DNA of 43,961 bases from NCBI GenBank assembly GCA_030426465.1, contig JAUHYK010000031.1, positions 1-43,961 of the forward strand, written 5' to 3'. Below, piece by piece: positions 24,111 through 32,506 of this stretch. Origin of the DNA: Alphaproteobacteria bacterium (lineage in GTDB: Bacteria > Pseudomonadota > Alphaproteobacteria > Caulobacterales > Parvularculaceae). The translations under genes and the position numbers were made by a program. How positions within the stretch are numbered: position 1 is the stretch's first letter; each line of letters opens with the position of its first letter. The notes beneath the pieces are model-generated. The model was not told the DNA's origin and ran no database searches. It saw nothing but the letters and a program-made list of their open reading frames with translations.

Positions 24111-25019
24111 ATGAGTGAAAGCAACGATCCGTCCAAAAACCAGCCGCCAGGCTATGTCCCGCCGAAAGTCTGGACATGGGATGCGGAAAATGGCGGCGCC
24201 TTCGCCAGCATTAACCGCCCGATCTCAGGCGCGACCCACGAAAAGACCTTGCCGGTGGGCAAGCATCCGATCCAGCTCTATTCCATGGGCACGCCCAATG
24301 GCGTCAAAGTCACTATCATGCTTGAAGAGCTTCTCGCCGCCGGCCATGCGGGCGCCGAATATGACGCGTGGCTGATCCAGATCGGACAGGGCGATCAGTT
24401 CTCCAGCGGCTATGTGGAGCTTAATCCCAATTCAAAAATCCCGACCATGGCGGACCATTCTTTTGACCCGCCCATCCGCCTATTCGAAAGCGGCTCCATC
24501 CTGTTTTATCTCGCAGAAAAATTTGGCGCGTTTTTTCCTACCGACATACGCAAGCGAACCGAAACCATGAACTGGCTGATGTGGCAGATGGGATCGGCGC
24601 CCTATGTTGGCGGCGGGCTCGGTCACTTTTACAATTATGCGCCGTTCAAAATCGAATACGCCATCAATCGCTTTGCGATGGAAACAAAACGGCAGCTTCA
24701 CGTGCTCGACACGCATCTCGCCAAAAACGAGTATATGGCGGGCGATGAATACACCATCGCCGACATGGCGATCTGGCCCTGGTATGGCTCCATCATGCGC
24801 GAAGCCTACGGCGCCCAGGAATTTCTGTCGGTACACGAATATAAAAACATGGATCGCTGGGTGGACCTCATTGCCGGCCGTGACGCGGTCAAGCGTGGCC
24901 GCATGGTTAACCGCACCTTCGGCTCACCGGACACGCAATTGCGCGAACGCCACGACGCCAGCGATTTCGAGAAAAACCGCGAGGATATGGTCGAGGCCCG
25001 GGGCGGCGAAAGGGTTTGA
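24111..25019 (+). CDS. yghU: Glutathione S-transferase, YghU type
   Basis: The 302-residue protein has the YghU layout: an N-terminal extension (PPKVWTWDAENGGAFASINR and ISGATHEKTLPVGKHPIQLY), a thioredoxin-like domain with SMGTPNGVKVTIMLEEL, NPNSKIPTMAD and LFESGSILFYLAEKFG, then the helical domain (ATEF-like YTIADMAIWPWYG). YghU-type enzymes bind two glutathione molecules and have disulfide-reductase or organic hydroperoxide activity in the cytosol. ATG 24111 is preferred to the earlier frame start because the homologous region begins there; a purine-rich AAAGAGAAAGAGG lies upstream. Confidence 0.9.
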   Translation: MSESNDPSKNQPPGYVPPKVWTWDAENGGAFASINRPISGATHEKTLPVGKHPIQLYSMGTPNGVKVTIMLEELLAAGHAGAEYDAWLIQIGQGDQFSSGYVELNPNSKIPTMADHSFDPPIRLFESGSILFYLAEKFGAFFPTDIRKRTETMNWLMWQMGSAPYVGGGLGHFYNYAPFKIEYAINRFAMETKRQLHVLDTHLAKNEYMAGDEYTIADMAIWPWYGSIMREAYGAQEFLSVHEYKNMDRWVDLIAGRDAVKRGRMVNRTFGSPDTQLRERHDASDFEKNREDMVEARGGERV

Positions 25020-25065
25020 AAATAAGGCGCTGTGCTATATGAGATCGTTAGTGTAGCATACAAAT

Positions 25066-25090
25066 GGTTCCGCCCGGCGCGGAACCGTGC
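25066..25090 (+). terminator. Hairpin between yghU and folD
   Basis: GGTTCCGC and GCGGAACC form an 8-bp perfect stem with a CCGGC loop (25066-25086), ending 21 bases before the folD start. The following GTGCGCTTTT has only four T, so this may be a weak terminator for yghU or a structured folD leader. Confidence 0.5.
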
Positions 25091-25107
25091 GCTTTTGAGG
25101 GTTTCCC

Positions 25108-25974
25108 ATGGCTAAAGTGATTGACGGCAACAAGGTCGCAGCGGCGATCCGCAGTAAATGTAAAACCCGCGTCGACGCCCTGGCCGACAAAACCGGCGTG
25201 ACGCCCGGCCTCGCCGTCATCCTGGTGGGCGAAAACCCCGCCTCAGCCGTGTATGTGCGCAACAAGATCCGCGCCTGCGATGCGGTAGGCATTAAATCCT
25301 ACACCCACCGGCTGGCGGCGGACACCAAGACTGAAGATCTGGTGGTGTTGATCCATCAACTCAATGCTGATGCCGGCATTCACGGCATTCTCGTGCAGCT
25401 TCCCCTGCCGGATCATATCGACATGGAGCGGGTGCTGGAGACGATCTCGCCGGATAAGGATGTGGACGGCTTCCATCTTTATAATGTCGGCGGGCTGGTG
25501 CTGGGCAAAGGCGACTTCTTCCCGCCCTGCACCCCCTATGGCGTCTGCAAGATGCTCGAAAGCGAAGACATCGAGGTTGCGGGCCAGAATGTCGTTGTTG
25601 TCGGCGCCTCCAACATTGTCGGCAAGCCGATGGCGATCATGCTGATGGCGCAGGACGCAACGGTCGCGATTTGCCACGCCAAAACCCGCGACCTCGCGCA
25701 ATTCACGATCCTCGCTGACATTCTGGTGGTCGCGGCGGGCGTGCCAAACCTCATCGGCCCGCAAATGGTGAAAACCGGCGCGGTCGTCATAGATGTGGGC
25801 ATCAACCGCCTTCCTGATGGAAAGCTGGTTGGCGATGTAGACTTCGACGGCGTATCGAAAAAGGCGTCCTACATTACGCCAGTGCCCGGCGGTGTCGGCC
25901 CCATGACCGTGACCATGCTTCTGGAAAATACGATCGCCTCTGCAGAGCGCACCGCCGCAAAAATGCAGAAATAG
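25108..25974 (+). CDS. folD: Bifunctional methylenetetrahydrofolate dehydrogenase/cyclohydrolase FolD
   Basis: The 288-residue protein interconverts 5,10-methylene-, methenyl- and 10-formyl-tetrahydrofolate in cytosolic one-carbon metabolism, using NADP. Family markers are SAVYVRNKIRACDAVGI (the Tyr and Lys of the active site), GIHGILVQLPLPDHID, DVDGFHLYNVG, PCTPYGV, GASNIVGKPMA, DVGINR and TPVPGGVGPMTVTML. Length and ends are normal. ATG 25108 follows GAGGGTTTCCC. Confidence 0.97.
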   Translation: MAKVIDGNKVAAAIRSKCKTRVDALADKTGVTPGLAVILVGENPASAVYVRNKIRACDAVGIKSYTHRLAADTKTEDLVVLIHQLNADAGIHGILVQLPLPDHIDMERVLETISPDKDVDGFHLYNVGGLVLGKGDFFPPCTPYGVCKMLESEDIEVAGQNVVVVGASNIVGKPMAIMLMAQDATVAICHAKTRDLAQFTILADILVVAAGVPNLIGPQMVKTGAVVIDVGINRLPDGKLVGDVDFDGVSKKASYITPVPGGVGPMTVTMLLENTIASAERTAAKMQK

Positions 25975-25985
25975 AATAATCGCGA

Positions 25986-28900
25986 TTAGCGAAGCAGGTC
26001 ACGCACCGCAGGACCGATGGTTTCTAAAGGCCCGGGGTTCAGTATTTCAAAATGACCGCAGGCAACGCCTGTTTCGCGCGCTTCGCCGCTGGTATAGGCG
26101 CGCCACGCGCCGGGCGCCTGTTCGATAACACCATCGAGCGATGATGTTCTTCCGGCCTCCGCGCGGAAGATGTGAATGTCTGCGGCGATTTTTGGCGGCC
26201 GGTGAGACAGCGTAATCCGGAAACAGTTTTCAATGACGCGCTGGAAGCGCTGACGCGCAGCGGCGCCGTCAATCCCCGCTTTTTCAATAAGCGGCATCGA
26301 GAACACATCAAAGGCGGCAAACATATAATCGGCGAGCGAAGCAAGAGTTTTTGTTCGCGCGCCCATGGCGTCGCCAGGCTGATGCACGAATTGCAGGGCG
26401 ATATCCACCAGCGCGCTTTCATCGCCGACAGCGCCGAGTGATGGTGAAAATGGAAATGAATCGAGCAGGAAAAGCCCCTCGACCTTTTCGCCCGCTGCTT
26501 CCAGTTTCGCGGCGACCGACTGGGCGACAAGGCCCCCAAGCGACCACCCCATCAGACGGTAAGGCCCGTGCGGGCGAATGGCTCTGATCTCGCGCAGATA
26601 ATCTTCCGCCATGGCGTCGATGCTGTCCGGCAGGGGCGATGCGTCGTCTTTTAACCCGCGCGCTTGCAACCCATAGACCGGGCAATGAGGGCTGAGATGG
26701 CGCAACAGCCCCGCGTAGGACCAGGCGACGCCGACAATCGAATGAATGCAGAAAAGCGGCGTTTCCTCACCATGGCGGCGCAGGGGAAACACCGTTTCGA
26801 ACGGATCGCTCGCGTCAGCGTCGTCCATTTCACGCGCAAGATTGGCGATGGTCGGCGCATCGAACAGCGACAGCAACGACAATTGCGTCGAGAATTGAGT
26901 TTCGATTTCAACCAGCAGCTGAACGGCCGTCAGTGAGTCTGCGCCAAGCTCGAAAAAGTTGTCTTCAACCCCGATGCGTTCCAGCCCCAGCATTTCTTTG
27001 AATATCTCCGCGAGCTTTTGCTCGGTCGACGTGCGCGGAGCCACATAACCGGAGGATGTCTGGCCGGAGGTTTTCGGCAACGCATTACGATCGATCTTGC
27101 CGCTGCGTGTCATCGGCACAGCGTCGAGGATGAATATTTTTGACGGCGTTGCATTACTGGAAAGCGTTTGTGAGACGGCGTCACGCAGACATTTCTCATC
27201 CAACGCAACGTCTCCGTCGGCGATTACATAGGCGGCGAGGCTCTTTCCGCCTTTCGGATTTTCAATGGCGTCGACGAACGCCGCCTTGACGCCATCGCAG
27301 GCCAGAAGCGCCGCCTCAATCTCGCCCGGTTCAATGCGAACGCCGCGTACTTTGATCTGCTGATCGCGGCGGCCGAGAAACTCAAGCATTCCGTCCTCGC
27401 GCCAGCGCGCAAGATCGCCCGTACGATAAAGCCGTCCGCCTTCCGGATCGAATGGATTGACCGGAAATTTCTCCGCCGTCAGCGCCGGATTATTGAGATA
27501 GCCGAGCGCGACCCCGGCGCCGGCGATGCAAAGCTCACCGGCGACGCCCGCAGGCGCAAGATTGAGACGCTCATCGAGAATATAGGCGTCCGCATTCAAG
27601 ATCGGTTTGCCGATCGGGGGCGCCGCAAGGTTTTCCTCGCCGATGTCCGCGACAACACACTGCACCGTCGTTTCCGTGGGCCCGTAATAATTGGCGACTT
27701 TAGCTCCAAGATCGTGCAGCGCGCGCGCCAGCCGCGGCGTCAGCGCCTCCCCGGCGACGCCCGCTTTAATCCCTTGTAACAAAATAGACCGGCTTGAGAT
27801 TAGCATGCTCCACAAGGTGGGCGTTGCAATCATGAAACTCGCGGCTTCGCGCTGCATCAGGCCCGAAAGCGCCGCCGGATCGCGAATTGTTTTTTGCGGC
27901 GCGATGATCGCGATTGCGCCGGCTGCAAGCGCCGTATGCAACTCGATCACTGAAGCATCGAACGTAAACGGCGCTACAGCGACAAGCCTGTCGTCTGCGG
28001 TTAGCGGAAAACATTCCATGGCGTCACAGACGGTGTTTGTCAGCCCGCCATGGTGAAGCATGACGCCTTTGGGTTCGCCTGTAGAGCCGGACGTATAAAT
28101 CAGATAAGCGAGATCACGGGCGTTGACAGTGCCGCCGCGTTCATGATCGTTGATATTTACGGTGTCTTCGTTCGCAAGACAGTCTTCAGCCCGCCATACA
28201 GGACAATCCCCTGCGTCGAAAACAGGAGCGTCTTTTGTTTCCGCGATGATCATCTTCGCTTGTGCGTCTTCAAGCAGACGTTTGATGCGCGTTGGCGGAT
28301 CGCACGGATCGATTGGCAGATAGGCGGCGCCCGCCTTTGCAATGCCAAGAATTGCGATAGGAAAAAGCTCGCTGCGCGGCAGGGCGAGCGCAATAATGTC
28401 TCCGCGCCCGACACCCGCGGCAAGCAGGCGCCGCGCAAAACCATTAGCGCGCGCGTTAAGCTCACCATAGGTGAGGCTTTTTCCGTTATAACGGACGGCG
28501 ACCGCTTGCGGCGCGCGCGCGGCTTGTTGCTCGATCAGTTGAAAAACAGGCGCATCCGGCAGGAACCTGCGCTCGCCGCGACCCCAGTTTAGGAGACGCT
28601 GGCGTTCTTGTTCGGAAAGAAGCTCGACATTTTCAAGCGCCGCACCCGGAGACTTTAACAGCGCCCCACAAAACTGTTCGAAGCGCTGGCGGTGATCGCG
28701 TAATTCCGTTGCGGAATAAAGCGACGGGTTGGCGTCGAAATCGATCCGCAAATCGGCGCCGTCGCCACGCTCATAAATGAAGATGACCATATCTTCGACA
28801 GATGAGTTGGCGAGATTGTGCGCTGTCGTGGGCGCGCCGCCGAAGGTGAGGTTATAATCGAAGGGCTCGATATTCACCGCGACGCGGGCAAGGTGATCGT

Positions 28901-30143
28901 GCTGCCCGGTCAGCCCTAAGTCGCGGCGCATGTCCTCAAAACGGTAATGCTGATGGCGCAACGACCTGCGCACTTCCTTCGCGACCTGCGCGGCGAGCGT
29001 GCGGAAATCAGCTTCGGGATCGATGTCGAGCCGCAGCATGATCCCGTTGGCGACCATGCCCGGCACGCACCGCGCCGCCTTGTTGCGGGCGGAAACCGGC
29101 ATGCCCAGAACGAGATCGCGCGCTCCCGTCGTGCGATGAATGAACCCCGCCATCAGCGCAATCAGAATTTGCGGCAGGCTGCACCCTTCCGCTTTGGCGA
29201 AGGCGCGCAAGGCATCCGCTGTTTCAGGAGTAAGCCGCACGGTCTCACGCGCAAGGCCGTTTGCGCTAGGCGCCCTTCCCTGCGCAAGGGACACAGGATC
29301 TGGAAACTGGTCGAGACGGTCGAGCCAGTATTGCCGGTCACGGACGAACGCTTTCGACGCGCGGTAGGACTTCTCTTCTTCGATCAGTGTCCTCAGCGGT
29401 GCGAAAGGCGATGGCGGCGATGGACGCCCTTCGCTGGTCGCGTTGTAGATCTCCGCAATGCGGCGCACGAGAAGCCCGCCGGCGAAACCATCAAGCACGA
29501 TGTGATGGGCGCGCTGATAGAGAAAGAAACGATCTTCCGCTGTTTTGGCGAGCGCTCCGAACCACAAAGCGTCGCGCTCCATATCGCAGGGCGCGGTAAC
29601 GTCAGCCATCATCCACGCCTTCGCCGCAGCGTCAGGGGCGGCGTCTTTTGAAAAATCCATAAAGGGCGTTGCGCCGCGATAGCGCTCACGGACAATCTGA
29701 TGGGGCCCGTCGGCGTCTTCGAAGATGTTCACCCGCGTCGTTTGCGCCTCGGCGATGACCTGCCGGATCGCCTCCACAAAAAGATCAGGGTCCACAACGC
29801 CGTGAATCTCCACCGCTTCCGCAATGTTGAAAATAGTTCCCACACGGCTGATTTTTGAGCCGATCCAGATCCCCCGCTGGGCGACGGTGAGCGGTAATAT
29901 TTCCGGTTCAGCGTCAGACGCCGCAGCTTCCGGCCGCGGCGATATTTTCAACCCTGCGCTCATGGATGCAGAGGTCTTGAACTTTTTCAGAATCGCATCG
30001 TCAGCTCTGAAAAGATCAACGGATTTTTTGAATGTTGTTTGAGAACGAGCGCGAGACAACGCAATCGCGCTGCTCTTATCGTCGCGTGACGATACAGATG
30101 ACCGGCCTGTAGTCAGGCCGGTTCGATGGTCACCGCTCCCCAC
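25986..30143 (-). CDS. Single-module non-ribosomal peptide synthetase, EntF-like (C-A-PCP-TE)
   Basis: The 1385-residue protein has, after about 75 variable residues, a condensation domain (80-510; HHIVLDG near residue 216), an adenylation domain (530-1020; YLIYTSGSTGEPKGV, NYYGPTETT, LYRTGDLARW, SGKIDRN), a carrier domain (LGADSLTAVQL, phosphopantetheinyl Ser near 1069) and a thioesterase (GWSLGG Ser near 1205, GHFEIL His near 1364). Order and size match EntF, as does local sequence such as YQRAHHIVLDGF. The pocket reads about D-A-I-I-G-A-Y-V-Q, with the alpha-amino-acid Asp 235, but is unlike the Ser code of EntF. No dihydroxybenzoate, isochorismatase or phosphopantetheinyl transferase gene is seen. 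GTG 30143 has a GGGGAGAGG site. Confidence 0.93.
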   Translation of the reverse strand: MGSGDHRTGLTTGRSSVSSRDDKSSAIALSRARSQTTFKKSVDLFRADDAILKKFKTSASMSAGLKISPRPEAAASDAEPEILPLTVAQRGIWIGSKISRVGTIFNIAEAVEIHGVVDPDLFVEAIRQVIAEAQTTRVNIFEDADGPHQIVRERYRGATPFMDFSKDAAPDAAAKAWMMADVTAPCDMERDALWFGALAKTAEDRFFLYQRAHHIVLDGFAGGLLVRRIAEIYNATSEGRPSPPSPFAPLRTLIEEEKSYRASKAFVRDRQYWLDRLDQFPDPVSLAQGRAPSANGLARETVRLTPETADALRAFAKAEGCSLPQILIALMAGFIHRTTGARDLVLGMPVSARNKAARCVPGMVANGIMLRLDIDPEADFRTLAAQVAKEVRRSLRHQHYRFEDMRRDLGLTGQHDHLARVAVNIEPFDYNLTFGGAPTTAHNLANSSVEDMVIFIYERGDGADLRIDFDANPSLYSATELRDHRQRFEQFCGALLKSPGAALENVELLSEQERQRLLNWGRGERRFLPDAPVFQLIEQQAARAPQAVAVRYNGKSLTYGELNARANGFARRLLAAGVGRGDIIALALPRSELFPIAILGIAKAGAAYLPIDPCDPPTRIKRLLEDAQAKMIIAETKDAPVFDAGDCPVWRAEDCLANEDTVNINDHERGGTVNARDLAYLIYTSGSTGEPKGVMLHHGGLTNTVCDAMECFPLTADDRLVAVAPFTFDASVIELHTALAAGAIAIIAPQKTIRDPAALSGLMQREAASFMIATPTLWSMLISSRSILLQGIKAGVAGEALTPRLARALHDLGAKVANYYGPTETTVQCVVADIGEENLAAPPIGKPILNADAYILDERLNLAPAGVAGELCIAGAGVALGYLNNPALTAEKFPVNPFDPEGGRLYRTGDLARWREDGMLEFLGRRDQQIKVRGVRIEPGEIEAALLACDGVKAAFVDAIENPKGGKSLAAYVIADGDVALDEKCLRDAVSQTLSSNATPSKIFILDAVPMTRSGKIDRNALPKTSGQTSSGYVAPRTSTEQKLAEIFKEMLGLERIGVEDNFFELGADSLTAVQLLVEIETQFSTQLSLLSLFDAPTIANLAREMDDADASDPFETVFPLRRHGEETPLFCIHSIVGVAWSYAGLLRHLSPHCPVYGLQARGLKDDASPLPDSIDAMAEDYLREIRAIRPHGPYRLMGWSLGGLVAQSVAAKLEAAGEKVEGLFLLDSFPFSPSLGAVGDESALVDIALQFVHQPGDAMGARTKTLASLADYMFAAFDVFSMPLIEKAGIDGAAARQRFQRVIENCFRITLSHRPPKIAADIHIFRAEAGRTSSLDGVIEQAPGAWRAYTSGEARETGVACGHFEILNPGPLETIGPAVRDLLR

Positions 30144-30209
30144 GATGGCCTCTCCCCCAGTGCGCTTCGAAAATTCAAAGCATTTTGCAGTGCACCATTA
30201 CTGAGACAA

Positions 30210-30229
30210 TTTGTCAAGTTCAGGACAAA
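30210..30229. promoter_or_regulatory. Small dyad upstream of the NRPS gene
   Basis: TTTGTC (30210-30215) and GACAAA (30224-30229) form an inverted repeat with an 8-base spacer in the 113-base gap between the acyltransferase and NRPS genes. It could be an operator or just chance; no promoter elements are clear. Confidence 0.3.
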
Positions 30230-30256
30230 CGCACGGCGCCGCGCAACCGTAAATCG

Positions 30257-31420
30257 TCAGGAGCGCGCCGCACTTATTGCGGCTGCCGGCCTGGTGCGCG
30301 CGCCGTTCAGAAGAGCGCCAATCGGCGTATGGCGCACAAGGAGCGCATATGCGCCAAGCCCGATCAATATGGGCGCTACGGATGAGATGCTGAATTTCAG
30401 CCAGACATTGAGATCAAGATTAGCGAGCAGCGCCTGCATCAGCACCACCAGCGGCAAATGAATAATGTAGAGCCAGTAAGAGGCGTCAGCAACATAGCGA
30501 ACGGACGCGCTTTCCACGTCGCCGTACATTCGCCCGAGCGACAGGACCGCCAATGTCGCAAGCGCTGAAACATAAGCCTGCAATATAGCCAGCGTTATAC
30601 GCCGCCAAAGCTCAATGGGTTCGGGCGGATAGCTGAGCGCGGGCAACAACAAATGATAGACAAGAAAACACCAGAGCGCGATCGCCAGCAGGAGCGGCCA
30701 TGCCTTGCCGGCGCGCGCCAGATAATCCTCCGCGCCATAAAGCCGCCAGCCAAAGGCGAAGAAAAATCCGAAATATCCGAATGGCCAGAGCTTCACCATC
30801 AACCTGTCCGGCGACGGCGTCGGCGCGCCAGCAAGATATAGCGCCGGCGCCAGCAACAGCGGCAGGACGGCGACAAGCCACACGGACGATGTCGCTTTCG
30901 ACAAGACTTTTTCCAGCGCGGCGTTGCGAAACCGCGCCAGGCCAGCTGCAATCAGTGAGAAAAACAGGAGATAATACAAGAACCACAAATGCAGCGTGCC
31001 GACGTCGCCAACACCGCCGGAAGGATTATCGATCCGCTCCTGAATGAACAACATCATCCGCGAGGGCTCGTTCACATGATGCATGGAGAAGCTGATCACA
31101 CCGAAAGCCGCCGCGGCGACGAACGGCAAAAATATCAAAAACGGCGCGCCAACGCGCAAAAGACGATTGCGAAGATAGGCCTTCACCCCGCGCTTTTCGG
31201 TCAGCAGACGCCCGAAATAACCGGCGATCAGAAAGAACAACGGCATCCGGAAAGCATGAGAGCCCCAGGCGAATACGGTCAACAGCGATGAATCATTGCG
31301 ATCCGTGATGAACCAGAAGTCATTGAGCGGCGCGGCGTAGGCGAGACTTGCGTGAAAGAAAATCCCGGCCAGCATCGCGGCGGCGCGCAGATTGTCCATG
31401 TAATAAAGCCGCGCCTTCAT
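30257..31420 (-). CDS. Integral membrane acyltransferase (acyltransferase 3/OpgC-like)
   Basis: The 387-residue protein has about ten membrane helices. The N-terminus (YYMDNLRAAAMLAGIFFHAS, with the family His after the first helix) and FRMPLFFLIAGYFGRLL followed by YLRNRLLRVGAPFLIF (Arg-rich motif) are typical of acyltransferase 3 proteins, which transfer acyl groups from a carrier to exported sugars, peptides or lipids. It lies 113 bases before the NRPS on the same strand, so it might acylate or export-modify the NRPS product, but glucan succinylation (OpgC-type) is an equal possibility. ATG 31420 has a GGGGAGG site. Confidence 0.88.
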   Translation of the reverse strand: MKARLYYMDNLRAAAMLAGIFFHASLAYAAPLNDFWFITDRNDSSLLTVFAWGSHAFRMPLFFLIAGYFGRLLTEKRGVKAYLRNRLLRVGAPFLIFLPFVAAAAFGVISFSMHHVNEPSRMMLFIQERIDNPSGGVGDVGTLHLWFLYYLLFFSLIAAGLARFRNAALEKVLSKATSSVWLVAVLPLLLAPALYLAGAPTPSPDRLMVKLWPFGYFGFFFAFGWRLYGAEDYLARAGKAWPLLLAIALWCFLVYHLLLPALSYPPEPIELWRRITLAILQAYVSALATLAVLSLGRMYGDVESASVRYVADASYWLYIIHLPLVVLMQALLANLDLNVWLKFSISSVAPILIGLGAYALLVRHTPIGALLNGARTRPAAAISAARS

Positions 31421-31536
31421 GACGCCTCCCCGCCCTCATGAGCGGGCACCCTAAGTGCGAATGCAGCTTCGCCTCAAGCCCCCAAGGCGATCCAGGGGTG
31501 AGGAACATGCTCACCCATGATCGGCGGAAGCGAATT

Positions 31537-32277
31537 TCAGGCGGCGCCGGAGACGTTCAAAATTGCGCCAGAGGTGAAAGACGACTTTTCCGAGACGAGA
31601 AACATCGCCGCATCGGCCACCTCTTCAGGCGTTCCCGCCCGGCCAAAGGGAAAACGCTTGATCGCTTCTTCGAGCCGGCCGGGCCGGTGCATCTCCGTAT
31701 CGATGGGTCCGGGAGAAACCGCGTTGACGCGAACCCCCTCGCCCGCAAGCTCTCGCGCCAGCCCGATCGTCAAACTATCGATGCCGCCCTTGGATGCGGC
31801 GTACCAGACATATTCTCCGGGCGAACCGTAATGAGAGGCGCGCGAGGAGATAAAGACAATGGAGCCGCCGCCGCCGCCGCGTTGTGTGGAAAGGCGTTTT
31901 GCGCCTTCGCGCGCCACCAGCATGGCGCCAAGCAAATTAACTTCCACCACATCGCGCAAGGTTTGCGTCTGCGCATCCGCAAGCGCTGAATTTTTCCCGG
32001 TGATTGCGCTGTTATACACAATCGCTTTCATACCGCCGATATCATCGATCTTTGCAAACAACGCATCAATATCGCTCTCGCGCGCCGTATCCGCCTTGAT
32101 GGCGCAGGCTTGTCGCCCGAGCTCACGAATTTGACCGGCAACCGTTTCGGCCGCGGCTTTGTTATTGGCGTAAGTCAACGCCACATCAAAGCCGTCGCGC
32201 GCGGCGGCGAGCGCCGTCGCTGCGCCGATGCCGCGGCTGCCGCCAGTCACAAGAAGCAAGGGCGTTGGCTCATTCAT
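31537..32277 (-). CDS. SDR-family oxidoreductase (FabG-like)
   Basis: The 246-residue classical short-chain dehydrogenase has the TGGSRGIGAATA cofactor loop, the YNSAI replacement of the NNAG motif, ISSRAS (Ser), YVWYAASKGG (Tyr and Lys), and NAVSPGPIDTEM. The loop lacks a nearby acidic residue after beta-2 (LTYANN), so NADP use is likely. It starts the minus-strand group that continues with the acyltransferase (116 bases) and NRPS, and is separated from the TonB receptor gene by a terminator. The reaction, a ketone reduction or alcohol oxidation, and its substrate are unknown. Confidence 0.9.
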   Translation of the reverse strand: MNEPTPLLLVTGGSRGIGAATALAAARDGFDVALTYANNKAAAETVAGQIRELGRQACAIKADTARESDIDALFAKIDDIGGMKAIVYNSAITGKNSALADAQTQTLRDVVEVNLLGAMLVAREGAKRLSTQRGGGGGSIVFISSRASHYGSPGEYVWYAASKGGIDSLTIGLARELAGEGVRVNAVSPGPIDTEMHRPGRLEEAIKRFPFGRAGTPEEVADAAMFLVSEKSSFTSGAILNVSGAA

Positions 32278-32384
32278 AATCGGTCACTCTTTTTCATAAT
32301 CGCAATTTTTGGCTCAGCGCTGCGCGTAAACATGCCTCGAAAAGTTGCGGGGCGCAAAATCATTCGACCCGCCCATTAAAAGAA

Positions 32385-32411
32385 GAGCCGGGCTTGTTGA
32401 GCCCGGCTCTC
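32385..32411 (-). terminator. Rho-independent terminator of the TonB receptor gene
   Basis: AGAGCCGGGCT and AGCCCGGCTCT form a perfect 11-bp stem with a 5-base loop. On the minus strand it is followed by a T-rich TCTTTTAAT tail, about 95 bases after the receptor stop. It separates the receptor transcript from the SDR-acyltransferase-NRPS group. Confidence 0.85.
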
Positions 32412-32506
32412 CCCGCGTCTCCAGGGAGGTCGGATGGACCGGAAGGCAGCCATCCTGAATGTCGACGCGCCGGGCTCGAAAATCCGGTGTCTGATTTTTT
32501 CGCCGT

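Noticed and set aside
25986-30143. NRPS as a serine-activating enterobactin synthase
   Set aside because: Domain order matches EntF, but the pocket residues do not match the Ser code, and dihydroxybenzoate genes are absent from the window.
30144-30256. Possible riboswitch or leader before the NRPS gene
   Set aside because: Only a short dyad is present; no conserved riboswitch fold or terminator-antiterminator pair is seen.
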